64,000 nt of DNA from Lucinisca nassula (lineage: Eukaryota; Mollusca; Bivalvia; Lucinida; Lucinidae): NCBI GenBank assembly GCA_963580285.1, contig OY757017.1:10924538-10988537 (forward strand), written 5' to 3'. This document shows positions 40,586 to 48,737 of this stretch, piece by piece (within the stretch, counting starts at the first letter, position 1; each line of letters begins with the position of its first letter). The notes under the pieces were generated by a model. The model was given only the letters and a program-made list of their open reading frames with translations. It was not told the DNA's origin and ran no database searches. The position numbers and the translations under genes were made by a program.

Positions 40586-41227
40586 ATGTATCATACAATT
40601 TCGAATATTGACAAGACAATAAACTTGCAACAATACATTGATAACAGAGATGGGAATAAACGTATTGGTTTGAAATCTATAACATATGGTGTTGGATGGT
40701 ATAATGTTGTTGATGAATATTTGCAGAAGACTAAAGAGAGACCTCATAAGATTATAGATGGTTATTATAGTTTCCAACAAATAGCAGATTTATTTCAAAG
40801 TAATAATATTACATTATCTGTAAATGAAACAAATGGAATTGCTTCTTTAATTACACCGGATGAATTGAAGATAAGCAAGGGCTTAAAACAAATGTTGGGG
40901 TTTGGAAATAAGCGAAAGTTTGCTGTTAATGAAACTCATTATGGTGAGAGAGCTGTAGATTTTGCTGTTTATAAATCATTGTATGTTCATTTGGAACAGA
41001 TTAATACTTCAAATAATTATTTAGATGGTATGCCGAGTACTGTGTTGGCTGTTGTTCCAGTGGAAAATAAAGAGTTTGGAGAGATAACAACAGTGAGATT
41101 TGAGCATCCAGAATATAAGTGTTTGGTGAATGATGCTATAGCAGAATTGAAATTAGAAATCAGGGATGAAAATAACAACAAGGTAATTAATCATCTACCA
41201 ATTAATTGCGTTTTGGAAATTATATAA
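40586..41227 (+). CDS. minor capsid (penton-like) protein, single jelly-roll
   Basis: 213 aa, intact. ITYGVGWYNVVDEYL near the N-terminus, IIDGYYSFQQIADLFQSN in the middle, and SLYVHLEQINTSNNYLDGMP then ELKLEIRDENNNKVINHLPI at the C-terminus match what I know of Polinton penton proteins, which form pentameric vertices. Length is as expected for a single jelly-roll. It begins a three-gene plus-strand run (40586, 41241, 41823) with spacers of 13 and 27 bp. Confidence 0.88.
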   Translation: MYHTISNIDKTINLQQYIDNRDGNKRIGLKSITYGVGWYNVVDEYLQKTKERPHKIIDGYYSFQQIADLFQSNNITLSVNETNGIASLITPDELKISKGLKQMLGFGNKRKFAVNETHYGERAVDFAVYKSLYVHLEQINTSNNYLDGMPSTVLAVVPVENKEFGEITTVRFEHPEYKCLVNDAIAELKLEIRDENNNKVINHLPINCVLEII

Positions 41228-41240
41228 TTATAATAAAAAA

Positions 41241-41795
41241 ATGAGTATATTTGGTGCTAAGAGAAAACACGTAGATGCATTTGGGCTGAAACAAGAAATA
41301 TTTAATATGAGAAGTCAAGCATTTACACAAATAAATACATTGAATGATAGACATACAGGACTTCAAGATAGATTTCGGGATATGTATGTCAATCATCGAT
41401 TATTATATAATAAGGTTGATAATATGTCAGACAGAAAGTTGATAAGCATTTGTGCGGAGAGTAAAGGTTCCTTACAGAAGAATGAAGTGTTTGGCTTTGG
41501 AAATGGTGGTAGAGAAGTAGGTGTTGGATATGTGATGAACTTTCCTGGCCAGATAATAGGTGTTGGACTGTCGAGTAAAAGAACAAAAGGCGATGTGTCT
41601 GTGGCGATTGCAATTAATGGAAATCCACAAGCAGGATATGATATATCATTGAATAATATTTTAAGAAAACACGATAACTTTGCTACACCGTTAAAGGTTG
41701 AGGCTGGTGATGCAATTGATTTTGTTTGTCAGACTAATAATGCTACATGTGTTAATACTGTGGCTTCGATGATAATTGAATTATTTATTGAATAA
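41241..41795 (+). CDS. possible fibre- or spike-like virion protein
   Basis: 184 aa. The first 80 residues are helical with heptad-like spacing (QEIFNMRSQAFTQINTLNDR), followed by a beta-rich C-terminal half (VGVGYVMNFPGQIIGVGLSS ... AINGNPQAGYDIS ... VASMIIELFIE). A stalk plus beta-sandwich head, directly downstream of the penton gene, suggests a vertex fibre. No sequence family was recognised, so this is inference from layout and context. Confidence 0.6.
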   Translation: MSIFGAKRKHVDAFGLKQEIFNMRSQAFTQINTLNDRHTGLQDRFRDMYVNHRLLYNKVDNMSDRKLISICAESKGSLQKNEVFGFGNGGREVGVGYVMNFPGQIIGVGLSSKRTKGDVSVAIAINGNPQAGYDISLNNILRKHDNFATPLKVEAGDAIDFVCQTNNATCVNTVASMIIELFIE

Positions 41796-41822
41796 AAAAA
41801 AATATATGTTATCAAGAAAAAA

Positions 41823-42401
41823 ATGAAACAACCTACTGCACCATTATATCCTGAATTGCCTGTTGAAGATGGGCAGAACTATAGATTACAGAAGATATCT
41901 GAGATAGAGAAGACGTTAATTAATGAGAGAGATGTGAGAAAAGCATTGTATAAAAAGTATAAACGAGGTATAAATATTACCGACGGTGTTGATACTGGTT
42001 TGATATCAACAAGTGTTATTTTGGCAGGTGTTGGATTGGCTGTTCCAATTATGTTGCCTTTAGAGATTGGTGCTGTTGTGTGTGGGAGTTTGGGTGTGTG
42101 TGTTAAACTTGTTAGACGTAGATTACATGCAAAAACACAAAAACATTATGAGATTAAAACTATTGCAGATTCAAAACTGAATAGTATAAAGGATTTGATT
42201 TCTAAGGCTTTGACAGACGGACAGATATCTGAGAATGAATTTAAATTGATTTTAGATGAATTAGACAAATATAATAAACTGAAAGATAGCATACACTCAA
42301 AACAAACAGGATTAAGTGAAACGGAAAGAAAAAAACTTATTGAGGAAGGTAAGGTACAGGCTTTAGCCGAGGTAAAAAATAAAAAAATAGGAAATGTTTG
42401 A
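41823..42401 (+). CDS. conserved Polinton membrane protein
   Basis: 192 aa. N-terminal APLYPELP, then helical RLQKISEIEKTLINERDVRK and LYKKYKRGINITDGVDTGLI. Two adjacent hydrophobic segments (about 58-95: VILAGVGLAVPIMLPLEIGA) follow, then a charged helical tail (KHYEIKTIADSKLNSIKDLI, SKALTDGQISENEFKLILDE). I recall this LYKKYKR...DGVDT protein as frequent in invertebrate Polintons. Its function is not established. The ATG is preceded by AAGAAAAAA. It is the last gene of the plus-strand capsid-side run. Confidence 0.8.
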   Translation: MKQPTAPLYPELPVEDGQNYRLQKISEIEKTLINERDVRKALYKKYKRGINITDGVDTGLISTSVILAGVGLAVPIMLPLEIGAVVCGSLGVCVKLVRRRLHAKTQKHYEIKTIADSKLNSIKDLISKALTDGQISENEFKLILDELDKYNKLKDSIHSKQTGLSETERKKLIEEGKVQALAEVKNKKIGNV

Positions 42402-43054
42402 TTTTATTGAATAAAATTACAATAGTAAATAATGACCCACCACCTATTTATAGGAGCACAAACTAAATATGCAGATTTCTTCATTCTAATTCTTTGCAAA
42501 TTTCTTTTACTGACTGTTAAAAGCTACGCATTACGGTGATTCACGGTCCTTTCTGTGCTTTGATTATTCCCGTAACGACTTTCAGGCCTTTCTGTACTTT
42601 GATTATATCCGTAACGACTTTCAGGCCTTTCTGTACTTTGATTATATCCGTAACGACTTTCGGACTATAAGGGTGCGCAGTCTGGTCAGGGTCTTCCCTA
42701 TTCATAAATGCTAAAAGATACCTTTATCTCAATGGTGAAAGTGTCTAAGAATCTGACAATGACGAACGTCGTTTTAGAGGCATTAAGTGTTATTCAAAAA
42801 AAGATAAAAGACACATAATTTTGTTCAATAAAATAGTAATAAAAAACGATCCACCGCCTTTGTATCAAAGATGAATACATGGGTGAATATTTTTTGTCCA
42901 CCTCTCTACTGGACTATCAGTGTAAACATCAGAGGAAAGTTTTTATCTTATCACCGATAACGTATATGACACGCGTGTCACATAATAATTTAACCTATCA
43001 CCGGTTTACAGTTTCATCAGGTTTGAGAAATCTACCATACAACTGGATTACAAA
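42402..43054. other. Polinton non-coding block with tandem repeats
   Basis: About 650 bp with no convincing gene. A 39-bp unit (CCTTTCTGTACTTTGATTAT...) is repeated three times at 42541-42663. AATAAAATTACAATAGTAAA with ATGACCCACCACC near 42410 is echoed at about 42828-42862 (AATAAAATAGTAATAAAAAA, CGATCCACCGCC). This suggests an internal duplication. The base composition is less AT-biased than the neighbouring coding block. Confidence 0.7.
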
Positions 43055-43258
43055 ATGGCTCATTCAATTAAATCAGTTTCAAAATTTTCTGAGGATGCCA
43101 TTAATGTTGCTTTAAATTCCATCCCCCCTCAGGAAAAAGCAGCTTTTGAAAAGGGGTTGGAAGTGCTTAAGGCGGCTTTAGGAAAAAAACAGAGAAAACT
43201 ACGCCCAGGGAAACAAAGAAGGTTTCAGATGAAACAATATTTCAAAAGAACATTTTAA
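43055..43258 (+). CDS. first part of a cargo gene, shifted at an A7 tract
   Basis: 67-codon frame starting ATTACAAAATGG. The first 45 residues (MAHSIKSVSKFSEDAINVAL, then IPPQEKAAFEKGLEVLKAAL) look like a genuine helical N-terminus. At 43183-43189 the frame reads through A_AAA_AAA. From there the -1 frame is open without interruption into the next entry and has more protein-like content, whereas the zero frame ends soon at 43258. The A7 is either an indel hotspot or a -1 slippery site. No RNA structure was evaluated. Confidence 0.6.
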   Translation: MAHSIKSVSKFSEDAINVALNSIPPQEKAAFEKGLEVLKAALGKKQRKLRPGKQRRFQMKQYFKRTF

Positions 43259-43299
43259 CTCAAATTCAAAGACGAATAAATGAAATTGAACAAATAGAG

Positions 43300-43917
43300 A
43301 TGGATGGAAGGATAACAATAAATATTGACTTTAGTATTCAAACTAATTTTGAGGATATCAAGGACATAAAAGAGCTCAAAATCCAGCATGAAAAACTTGT
43401 CGCCTTGGAAGGACAATTACAGACTTTCACTCTGCTAACACAGTTTGCACGTGGAAACTTGTATTTAGCTTTGGTAAACCATCTGAAGAGCGAAGGAAAA
43501 TACCTCAATGAATTCGTTGAAAAGGAATTAAGCGTGAGTTATAGAACAGTTCTTCGATATATGACTCTAGCTAACATAATTTTGAAGTTCCCAAGACTTT
43601 TGTTCTGCAAATTATCATTTGCGCAAATTCTTAAACATAGAAATAGGTTGATTAAATTCCTGGACAGTGAGGAGGGAAGTGCAATGAGTGCTAGTCTGGG
43701 TTTACCGGTGGAATTTACGGCTCAAGATCAAAGACTTTCGATCGAAAACAAGGAAACACAAGCTACGCCGAAGCAAATCAAGTTCAGCACTGACCCTGAC
43801 TGGAGCTTTCATGACCAACAGACCTCAAACATAGATGTACCTGAAAATGTGCTGGATATAACCGCAACATCTAGTAGTGATGTGGATGAGTTGGCAGACT
43901 TGGAGACTTTTTTGTAA
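43300..43917 (+). CDS. helix-turn-helix-like cargo protein, with a probable 3' intron
   Basis: 205 codons from the first ATG, but the frame is open back to 43189, so translation probably enters from the preceding segment. The segment LYLALVNHLKSEGKYLNEFV then EKELSVSYRTVLRYMTLANI (about 52-92) reads like a helix-turn-helix DNA-binding region similar in style to DUF3102-type domains (resemblance only). The C-terminal third is acidic and disordered. The stop TAA lies inside TTGTAAGTC, a consensus 5' splice site. TTTATTTACAG-GAAG follows at 44206-44220, so splicing would replace the stop by a short extra tail. It differs from the compact intron-free viral-type genes and may be a captured host gene. 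Confidence 0.65.
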   Translation: MDGRITINIDFSIQTNFEDIKDIKELKIQHEKLVALEGQLQTFTLLTQFARGNLYLALVNHLKSEGKYLNEFVEKELSVSYRTVLRYMTLANIILKFPRLLFCKLSFAQILKHRNRLIKFLDSEEGSAMSASLGLPVEFTAQDQRLSIENKETQATPKQIKFSTDPDWSFHDQQTSNIDVPENVLDITATSSSDVDELADLETFL

Positions 43918-44216
43918 GTCCTGTTTTTCAGTAAATGTTGATAGATATGAATTAAAACTTATTTTTTATACATGTACATTCAACCATTAAGTACACTTTA
44001 CAACAACATTTGAATGATAATATCATGCTTTAATCAGACAGATTTGACCATTCCAAGGTGGTATTACCTTACCACGCTTTGTTAGTGTTTCAGGTATTCC
44101 CATTTTCATCCTTATTTGTTTTTGTAATGTCACTGTTTGTCTAACGCTATGTTTTTCAATAAATGGGAGGTTTTTTAATTTAAATGTTTAATTTACTCAC
44201 TGTATTTTATTTACAG
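43914..44216 (+). other. candidate spliceosomal intron in the cargo gene
   Basis: 303 bp from GTAAGTCC to a pyrimidine-rich TGTATTTTATTTACAG. A possible branch site TTTACTCAC lies about 25 bp before the acceptor. Splicing keeps the reading frame and leads to a stop after about a dozen codons (near 44253). The strength of both sites is notable, but no transcript evidence is available. Confidence 0.55.
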
Positions 44217-44254
44217 GAAGCAGATGAGTGTGGAAAAAGCAACAACAAGATAAA

Positions 44255-44807
44255 TGGAGACAAATTTGATGACAGTTTGAAGACCTCTATGAAACACATC
44301 AGCATGTGGATGATACAAGTATATTAAGGATATTTTTGACTATAATCAGGTTTTACTGTATTCTGTAACATAACACTCACATGATGTATGTATACACAGA
44401 TATGATCAACACGTACTCAACAAGTTGTGATAATTACAAAGTGGTACTGACAGCGTTATCTAGGTGAAACAAGCCATAGAGTGGTACTGAACAAGGTGGT
44501 TTATCTTTTGTGTAAATAGTGATATGGTTCGTGAAGTGTAGATACTCTCGCCGATTCACCAATATCATAACTCCATATCATCTGATGATAATTTGTGATA
44601 TTTTTCTTATCTCGACTTTCAACGAATACCCACAATCTATGTTTTGAGCAGAAATAAGAAAAATAATGTATACATCTGCAAGTCCATCTTTTCCCTATAT
44701 AAAGTGATGGTAATTGGGGTATCATTGTCCAATGTTGGTGTCTGTCCATCCATTCATTTTCATGTTGGTTGTGTTGGTTGAAAATTGTGGTATATTATAT
44801 ATATGTA
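44255..44807. other. Polinton right non-coding region containing a MITE-A relic
   Basis: No open frame is supported. At about 44590-44740 GATATTTTTCTTATCTC, ACGAATACCCACAATCTATG, TTTGAGCAGAAATAAGAAAA and CCCTATATAAAGTGATGG follow the MITE-A order in degraded form. Just inside the right inverted repeat, TTGAAAATTGTGGTATAT (44779-44796) repeats a word from within that repeat (44890-44904). Confidence 0.65.
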
Positions 44808-44968
44808 AAGTGCTTCAATCGGTGATATAGCGGAAGAAAGTGAGGTATATCGCCGTTGGAAGTCGGCGATATAGTTTGTATCGCCGTTGGAAAATTGTGG
44901 TATATGTATTGTGCTCGGATTGGTGGTATATTCGTTGCGGACAACGAATATATCGCCGTACCCCCACT
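44808..44968. repeat. Polinton right terminal inverted repeat
   Basis: 161 bp, the complement of 28477-28637 with one mismatch. It ends CGCCGTACCCCCACT against the duplicated ATATAT (44969-44974). Confidence 0.97.
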
Positions 44969-46193
44969 ATATATATTCTGGTCCAATCATTGAATGCATT
45001 GTTGGTAGTCTTTTCGAGGTATATTATAAAGGCATTGGAATATTGCAGAACCGAGGTGTTTGCGCTGTACAAATTTTCGACTTGAAAGGTATTTTTTCAG
45101 CCGGGGTACAAAAAAAAGTCACACGGGGCAAGGTCAGGGGAATACAGGGGGGTGAGGGAGTTCAACAACCTTTTCCTGCTTCAGATAGTCTTGCACAATG
45201 AACGCCTTGTGCGATGACGCATTGTCATGTAGCAAGCTGACATTGGCCAAACCAGTTGCGGGTCTTCGTTCTTTGAAATATTTCTTCAATTTTCGAAGAA
45301 CTTTATTCTTGTAAAACTTCGCATTTACAGATTTGCCTTTAGGCACAGCAACCTGAATAGCAGGGCCCTGATTTGAAAAGAATATGGCATACATTACCTT
45401 CTTGACGCTCATGGTCCGCTTTGCAATGCATGGTCTTTTGCAATACTTTGTTGCCCATATTTTGTTCTGAATCTTTCGTTTTGGCTCAAAAAAGTGAACC
45501 CATGTCTCGTCACCTGTGACGACATTAGCGAAAGACCCTGCATTGTAATTTGGAAACTTTTTAAGCAACTTCTTGGCACACTGACAGCGTGTCTTTTTCT
45601 GCTCATCTGTCAACAGATGGGGAATCCGTCTAGCACAGATCTTTCTCATTTTCAAATCCCGTTTCAGAATTGTATGAGCTGCTCCTAATGAGATGCCAAC
45701 CATACTAGCTATTCGCCTAGTGGTGTATCGTGCATCGGTAGCAACTATTTCTTTCACTCTAGCAACCATCTTGACAGATGTTGCTCTATTCGGCCGACGA
45801 TCATGTGGTGCATCTTGTGTTGAGCCTAGCCCACAGCTGAATTTCTTACACCAACGAAAAACTGTCGGAAAAGACATTTTATTATGCCCATAAACCGAAC
45901 ATATTTCATTAAAAATGTCTTTGCACCCTATACCAAGAATACAACGATTCTTAATATAGGACCGTATTTCAACGACGTACCCTGACCTTCTTCCAAATAT
46001 GTTTTGTTCTAGTATACAAGAGTAGACAGTGTTTATCGAACGATATACATGGCTAAAGTGGACGGATTTTAACAGGTTTGGTATCAATGTATAGGTAAAA
46101 TGTTTTTCTACGCTGTGATATTTATTTCCAGGTGAATTTCGCATTAGTGCATGAGAAAACGTTCTACTTGCATTCATATTTGAACAGTCCTCG
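44969..46193 (-). mobile_element. mariner element, main part with 5' terminal inverted repeat
   Basis: The outer end 46168-46193 is the inverted match of 28336-28361 (one difference). TA at 46194-46195 duplicates 28334-28335. Removing the Polinton and one copy of ATATAT leaves about 1,360 bp, a normal mariner length. Confidence 0.93.
45134..46177 (-). pseudogene. mariner transposase, frameshifted and interrupted by the Polinton
   Basis: The 347-codon frame includes an upstream extension. The recognisable protein starts around GYVVEIRSYIKNRCILG (about 45980). Two helix-turn-helix regions follow (MSFPTVFRWCKKFSCG; YTTRRIASMVGISLGAAHTI). First catalytic Asp is in GDETWVHFFEPKRK, second in LLHDNASSHKA. 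At about 45137 the frame breaks; the third Asp (PDLAPCDFF context) is in the adjacent frame just downstream, giving a D,D34D-type layout. The protein continues to 44975, where the Polinton cuts it, and its last residues lie at 28476-28406. It is therefore dead, from both a frameshift and an insertion. Confidence 0.93.
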
Positions 46194-46345
46194 TACTCGT
46201 TAGAACCGCCTCAATGAGGCGGTTCTAACGAGCACCCACAACATGTGTTTGGAGTATAAATAAGATTGATATTGCAAATTTTCGTCAGAAAATAAAATAA
46301 CCGTTTTTGAGATACGAAAGAATGTACTATGACACACGGGAGTCA
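46194..46345. mobile_element. MITE-A, right half, split by the mariner
   Basis: It resumes at TACTCGTTAGAACCGCCTCA with the complete core palindrome and ACGAGCACCCACAAC, ending near ATGACACACGGGAG. It is continuous with 28203-28335 if the mariner and one TA are removed. Confidence 0.9.
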
Positions 46346-46467
46346 TGGTATGTGGCCAACGACGAAGGCTAAAGTCAGCCTAGCCATTGGAAGAAGAAGA
46401 AATTAGTGGCTCGGTCAAAGAGAGCCTAGTAATTTACAGAAAGTGGGCTGTCACCATACGAGATTTT

Positions 46468-46628
46468 GTTTGTTTGTTTTGACGGCCCAGTCAACACTAT
46501 TTTAGGTCATTTTTGAGCCGGTCAGTTTACCCAGCCACACTTTTCCAGGGCAGGCTAATACGTAAGCGGGTAACCAGTACAGTGCACGTTCTTTCGCCAG
46601 AAATCTTGAATCAGCGGAAGAGAAAGAA
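46468..46628 (-). mobile_element. SINE-1-related short SINE (variant b)
   Basis: On the plus strand it starts TTTGTTTGTTTTGACGGCCC and includes CAACACTATTTTAGGTCATT and GCGGGTAACCAGTAC. A second copy is at 47790-47930 (+) with CTGGTTAACCGATTACGTAT and GACCGGCTCAAAAATGACCT. Confidence 0.7.
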
Positions 46629-46633
46629 TGACC

Positions 46634-46890
46634 ATACATCACGAAAACACGCCTTTATAATTCTGACCCCCTTGAACCCCACTTTTATAAAGTAAAACTG
46701 GGGTTTCTGGGGGTATACCTTATTTTTCTTATTTCTGCTCTAAAATATAGACTGTTGAGGCGGTTCTAACGAGTGCCCACAATCTATATTTGGAGCAGAA
46801 ATAAGAAAAATATCACAATTTTTCATCATAAAATTTCATTTTTTCGGCGATAAAGGTGGCAATGTATTTGCGTGTTTGCGTTATGAGAAA
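46634..46890. mobile_element. MITE-A copy
   Basis: ATCACGAAAACACGCCTTTA, AAACTGGGGTTTCTGGGGGT, one arm of the core, ATTTGGAGCAGAAATAAGAA and a GCGTGTTTGCGTTATG end. Confidence 0.82.
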
Positions 46891-47124
46891 AAAGACCGCA
46901 TCCGACTGAGCTACCGAGGCCGGCACACCATACGAGATATTGTCAAAGAAATATTATTTCCCTTTATGTGTGGCAACATGTACCGTTATAAGCAAACGAA
47001 ATTCCATTCCTTAAAAAATTCGAATGAATGTGAATATGCTTCCAGGATAAACAAAGCAATTAATGACATTTATAAAACATATCTAATTCTTGTCCCGCAG
47101 AACTTGCACGACAAACCCTACCTT

Positions 47125-47301
47125 TGCAAACAGTGTAGATCCAGATCAGATGGCTTCATTAGTAAACGCGACGTCGTTAAGGACGTCGTACATGTAACGT
47201 TTCCGGGCGTATCTAACTAATTTGCATATTTAATCCACTAGTGGATTATCGAATTTATTACATGGCGTTATTACACTCTCAGACGCGACGTCATATGATA
47301 A
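47125..47301 (+). mobile_element. MITE-P 3' half fused to a hairpin fragment
   Basis: AGTAAACGCGACGTCGTTAA, GCATATTTAATCCACTAGTG and ACGCGACGTCATATGATAAA are the MITE-P tail. The hairpin half is replaced by AAACAGTGTAGATCCAGATC followed by AGATGGCTTC, from the MITE-H/I core family. Confidence 0.75.
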
Positions 47302-47450
47302 AAAGTCTGTGAACATTTTAAACACCAATACCTCAAACAACAATGTTTGTTTACCATGGCAAATTCGCCGGCCTCGGTACCTAAGTCGGATGCGTTACCA
47401 ACATTTTTCGTGGAAATTGATCATGAAATCTTTTCTAAGGTCATTCTCTC

Positions 47451-47758
47451 GGCCCCCGCCCATCGGGGCTTGAAGAAATAGATGGGCTGTAGCCCCTGCA
47501 CGATGCTTCCACGCAGAGCTGAAACCGATCGCACACGAGTACTGATAAACCGCTTAGAGGATCCAAGCCTGCTCAGGCAAAGCGGTGCGAGTCGGACCGT
47601 CCATGCTTATAAACCCTATTGGTTTCATTGGGCGACAGGGCTTGAGATGTCATTTTATCTCAATGTCGGGTTAAAGTCCCACAAAATTGGAAGCAGCGTC
47701 TCCAAAATAACCTATACAGTGCTAACGGGGACTTTAAACATCAAATCAAACAATACGA
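47451..47758 (+). mobile_element. SINE-1 copy, full length, with 10-bp target duplication
   Basis: Flanked by TCATTCTCTC at 47441-47450 and 47759-47768, which fixes the ends: start GGCCCCCGCCCATCGGGG, end CATCAAATCAAACAATACGA. This defines SINE-1 as about 300 bp. The 3' module GTGCTAACGGGGACTTTAAA resembles a tail shared by several mollusc SINEs (memory). Confidence 0.9.
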
Positions 47759-47789
47759 TCATTCTCTCCATTCCGTCAATTCAAGAAGG

Positions 47790-47930
47790 GCAGTTGTCAG
47801 TTTCTGGCGAAAGAATGTGCACTGTACTGGTTAACCGATTACGTATAAGCCTGCCCTGGAAAAGTGTGGATAGGTAAACTGACCGGCTCAAAAATGACCT
47901 AAAAGTGTTTTCTTGGCCGTAAACTCAAAT
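47790..47930 (+). mobile_element. SINE-1b copy
   Basis: Shares GAAAGAATGTGCACTGTACT and CTGACCGGCTCAAAAATGAC with 46468-46628 in the opposite orientation. Confidence 0.65.
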
Positions 47931-47984
47931 ATAAACTAACAAAATACCATGGCAAATCCGATTTCGCTCTTGCGTCCGTAACGC

Positions 47985-48240
47985 GTGATTCCTCATACCT
48001 ATAATACGGCAATTTTTCTGATAAAAAAACAACATATTGTTCTAATATATGCTCCAAACATAGGGGTTGGGTGCTCGTTAGGGCCGCCCTATTGAGGCGG
48101 TTCGAACGAGTACCCACATCATATGTCTTGGAGCAGTAACAACAAATATAATGTTTACCCAATTAAACTCCAGTTTTCTCTATTTAAAGTGGAGTTTAGA
48201 GAGATGCTCTTTACACGGACTTGTTAACATGGTGAGAAGT
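47985..48240. mobile_element. MITE-A copy, diverged
   Basis: Core CGTTAGGGCCGCCCTATTGA with GGCGGTTCGAACGAGTACCC carries substitutions in both arms. The flanks TTTCTCTATTTAAAGTGGAG and CACGGACTTGTTAACATGG match the shorter subtype. Confidence 0.75.
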
Positions 48241-48459
48241 ATAAGTATCCATTGATTTTATGATACATAGCTAAAACAAGCTACCTTTTATGACATTGGG
48301 ACCGGTAACAAATATGATTTTTTTTTCTTATTTGTGCTCCAAAAATAGAGTTTTCGATACAGCACATGCAAGCTATGTGGTCAATAAAGTTCACCAATGC
48401 AAAAACAACTTTTTACCATGTAAATTATAGTATGCGCTCATTTAAAAAGCTTATCCTGC

Positions 48460-48565
48460 AGGCACACAACGTTAACTCAGCGTTGCCTCAACGTTGGAAC
48501 CACATTTTCAACGTTGTTCTTACGTCGTTTCGACGTTGAGTGCATGTTTAACAAGACTTTCTAAC
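48460..48565. mobile_element. MITE-D-like AACGTTG-rich fragment
   Basis: CCTGCAGGCACACAACGTTA opens it, followed by CTCAACGTTGGAACC and TTTCAACGTTGTTC. The right end is not clear. Confidence 0.55.
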
Positions 48566-48737
48566 CTCTTGAGAAGCTAAAAAATCTTCTTGAACTTTAG
48601 AAACATAGTTTGAACTGGAGCGTCATCGGGCTTCCAATGCATTTTTGTTTATAAAAGCTCTTGCTTTTATGTCGTGTAGCGGTGAACCGAGAGAAATATT
48701 AAAGCCGTCAGATGTAAACATGTCCGTACAACAAGCA

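Larger units (their letters stand above)
28477..44968. mobile_element. Polinton/Maverick DNA transposon, complete, 16,492 bp
   Basis: It is bounded by 161-bp inverted repeats with one mismatch (28477-28637 and 44808-44968). Outer ends are AGTGGGGG and CCCCCACT, and ATATAT is duplicated at 28471-28476 and 44969-44974. Six-bp duplications and 5'-AG ends are the known Polinton signature. Inside are integrase, protein-primed PolB, packaging ATPase, major and minor capsid genes, and small Polinton-type genes. The near-identical ends suggest recent insertion. Three apparent coding interruptions and no visible maturation protease suggest this copy may not be self-sufficient, unless those reflect recoding or assembly error. 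Confidence 0.97.

Noticed and set aside
42879..43115. 78-codon frame in the Polinton non-coding block
   Set aside because: Low-complexity frame that overlaps the better-supported start at 43055 in another frame.
44840..45201. Plus-strand frames of 81-104 codons over the right terminal repeat
   Set aside because: They cross the Polinton/mariner junction and are antisense to the mariner transposase.
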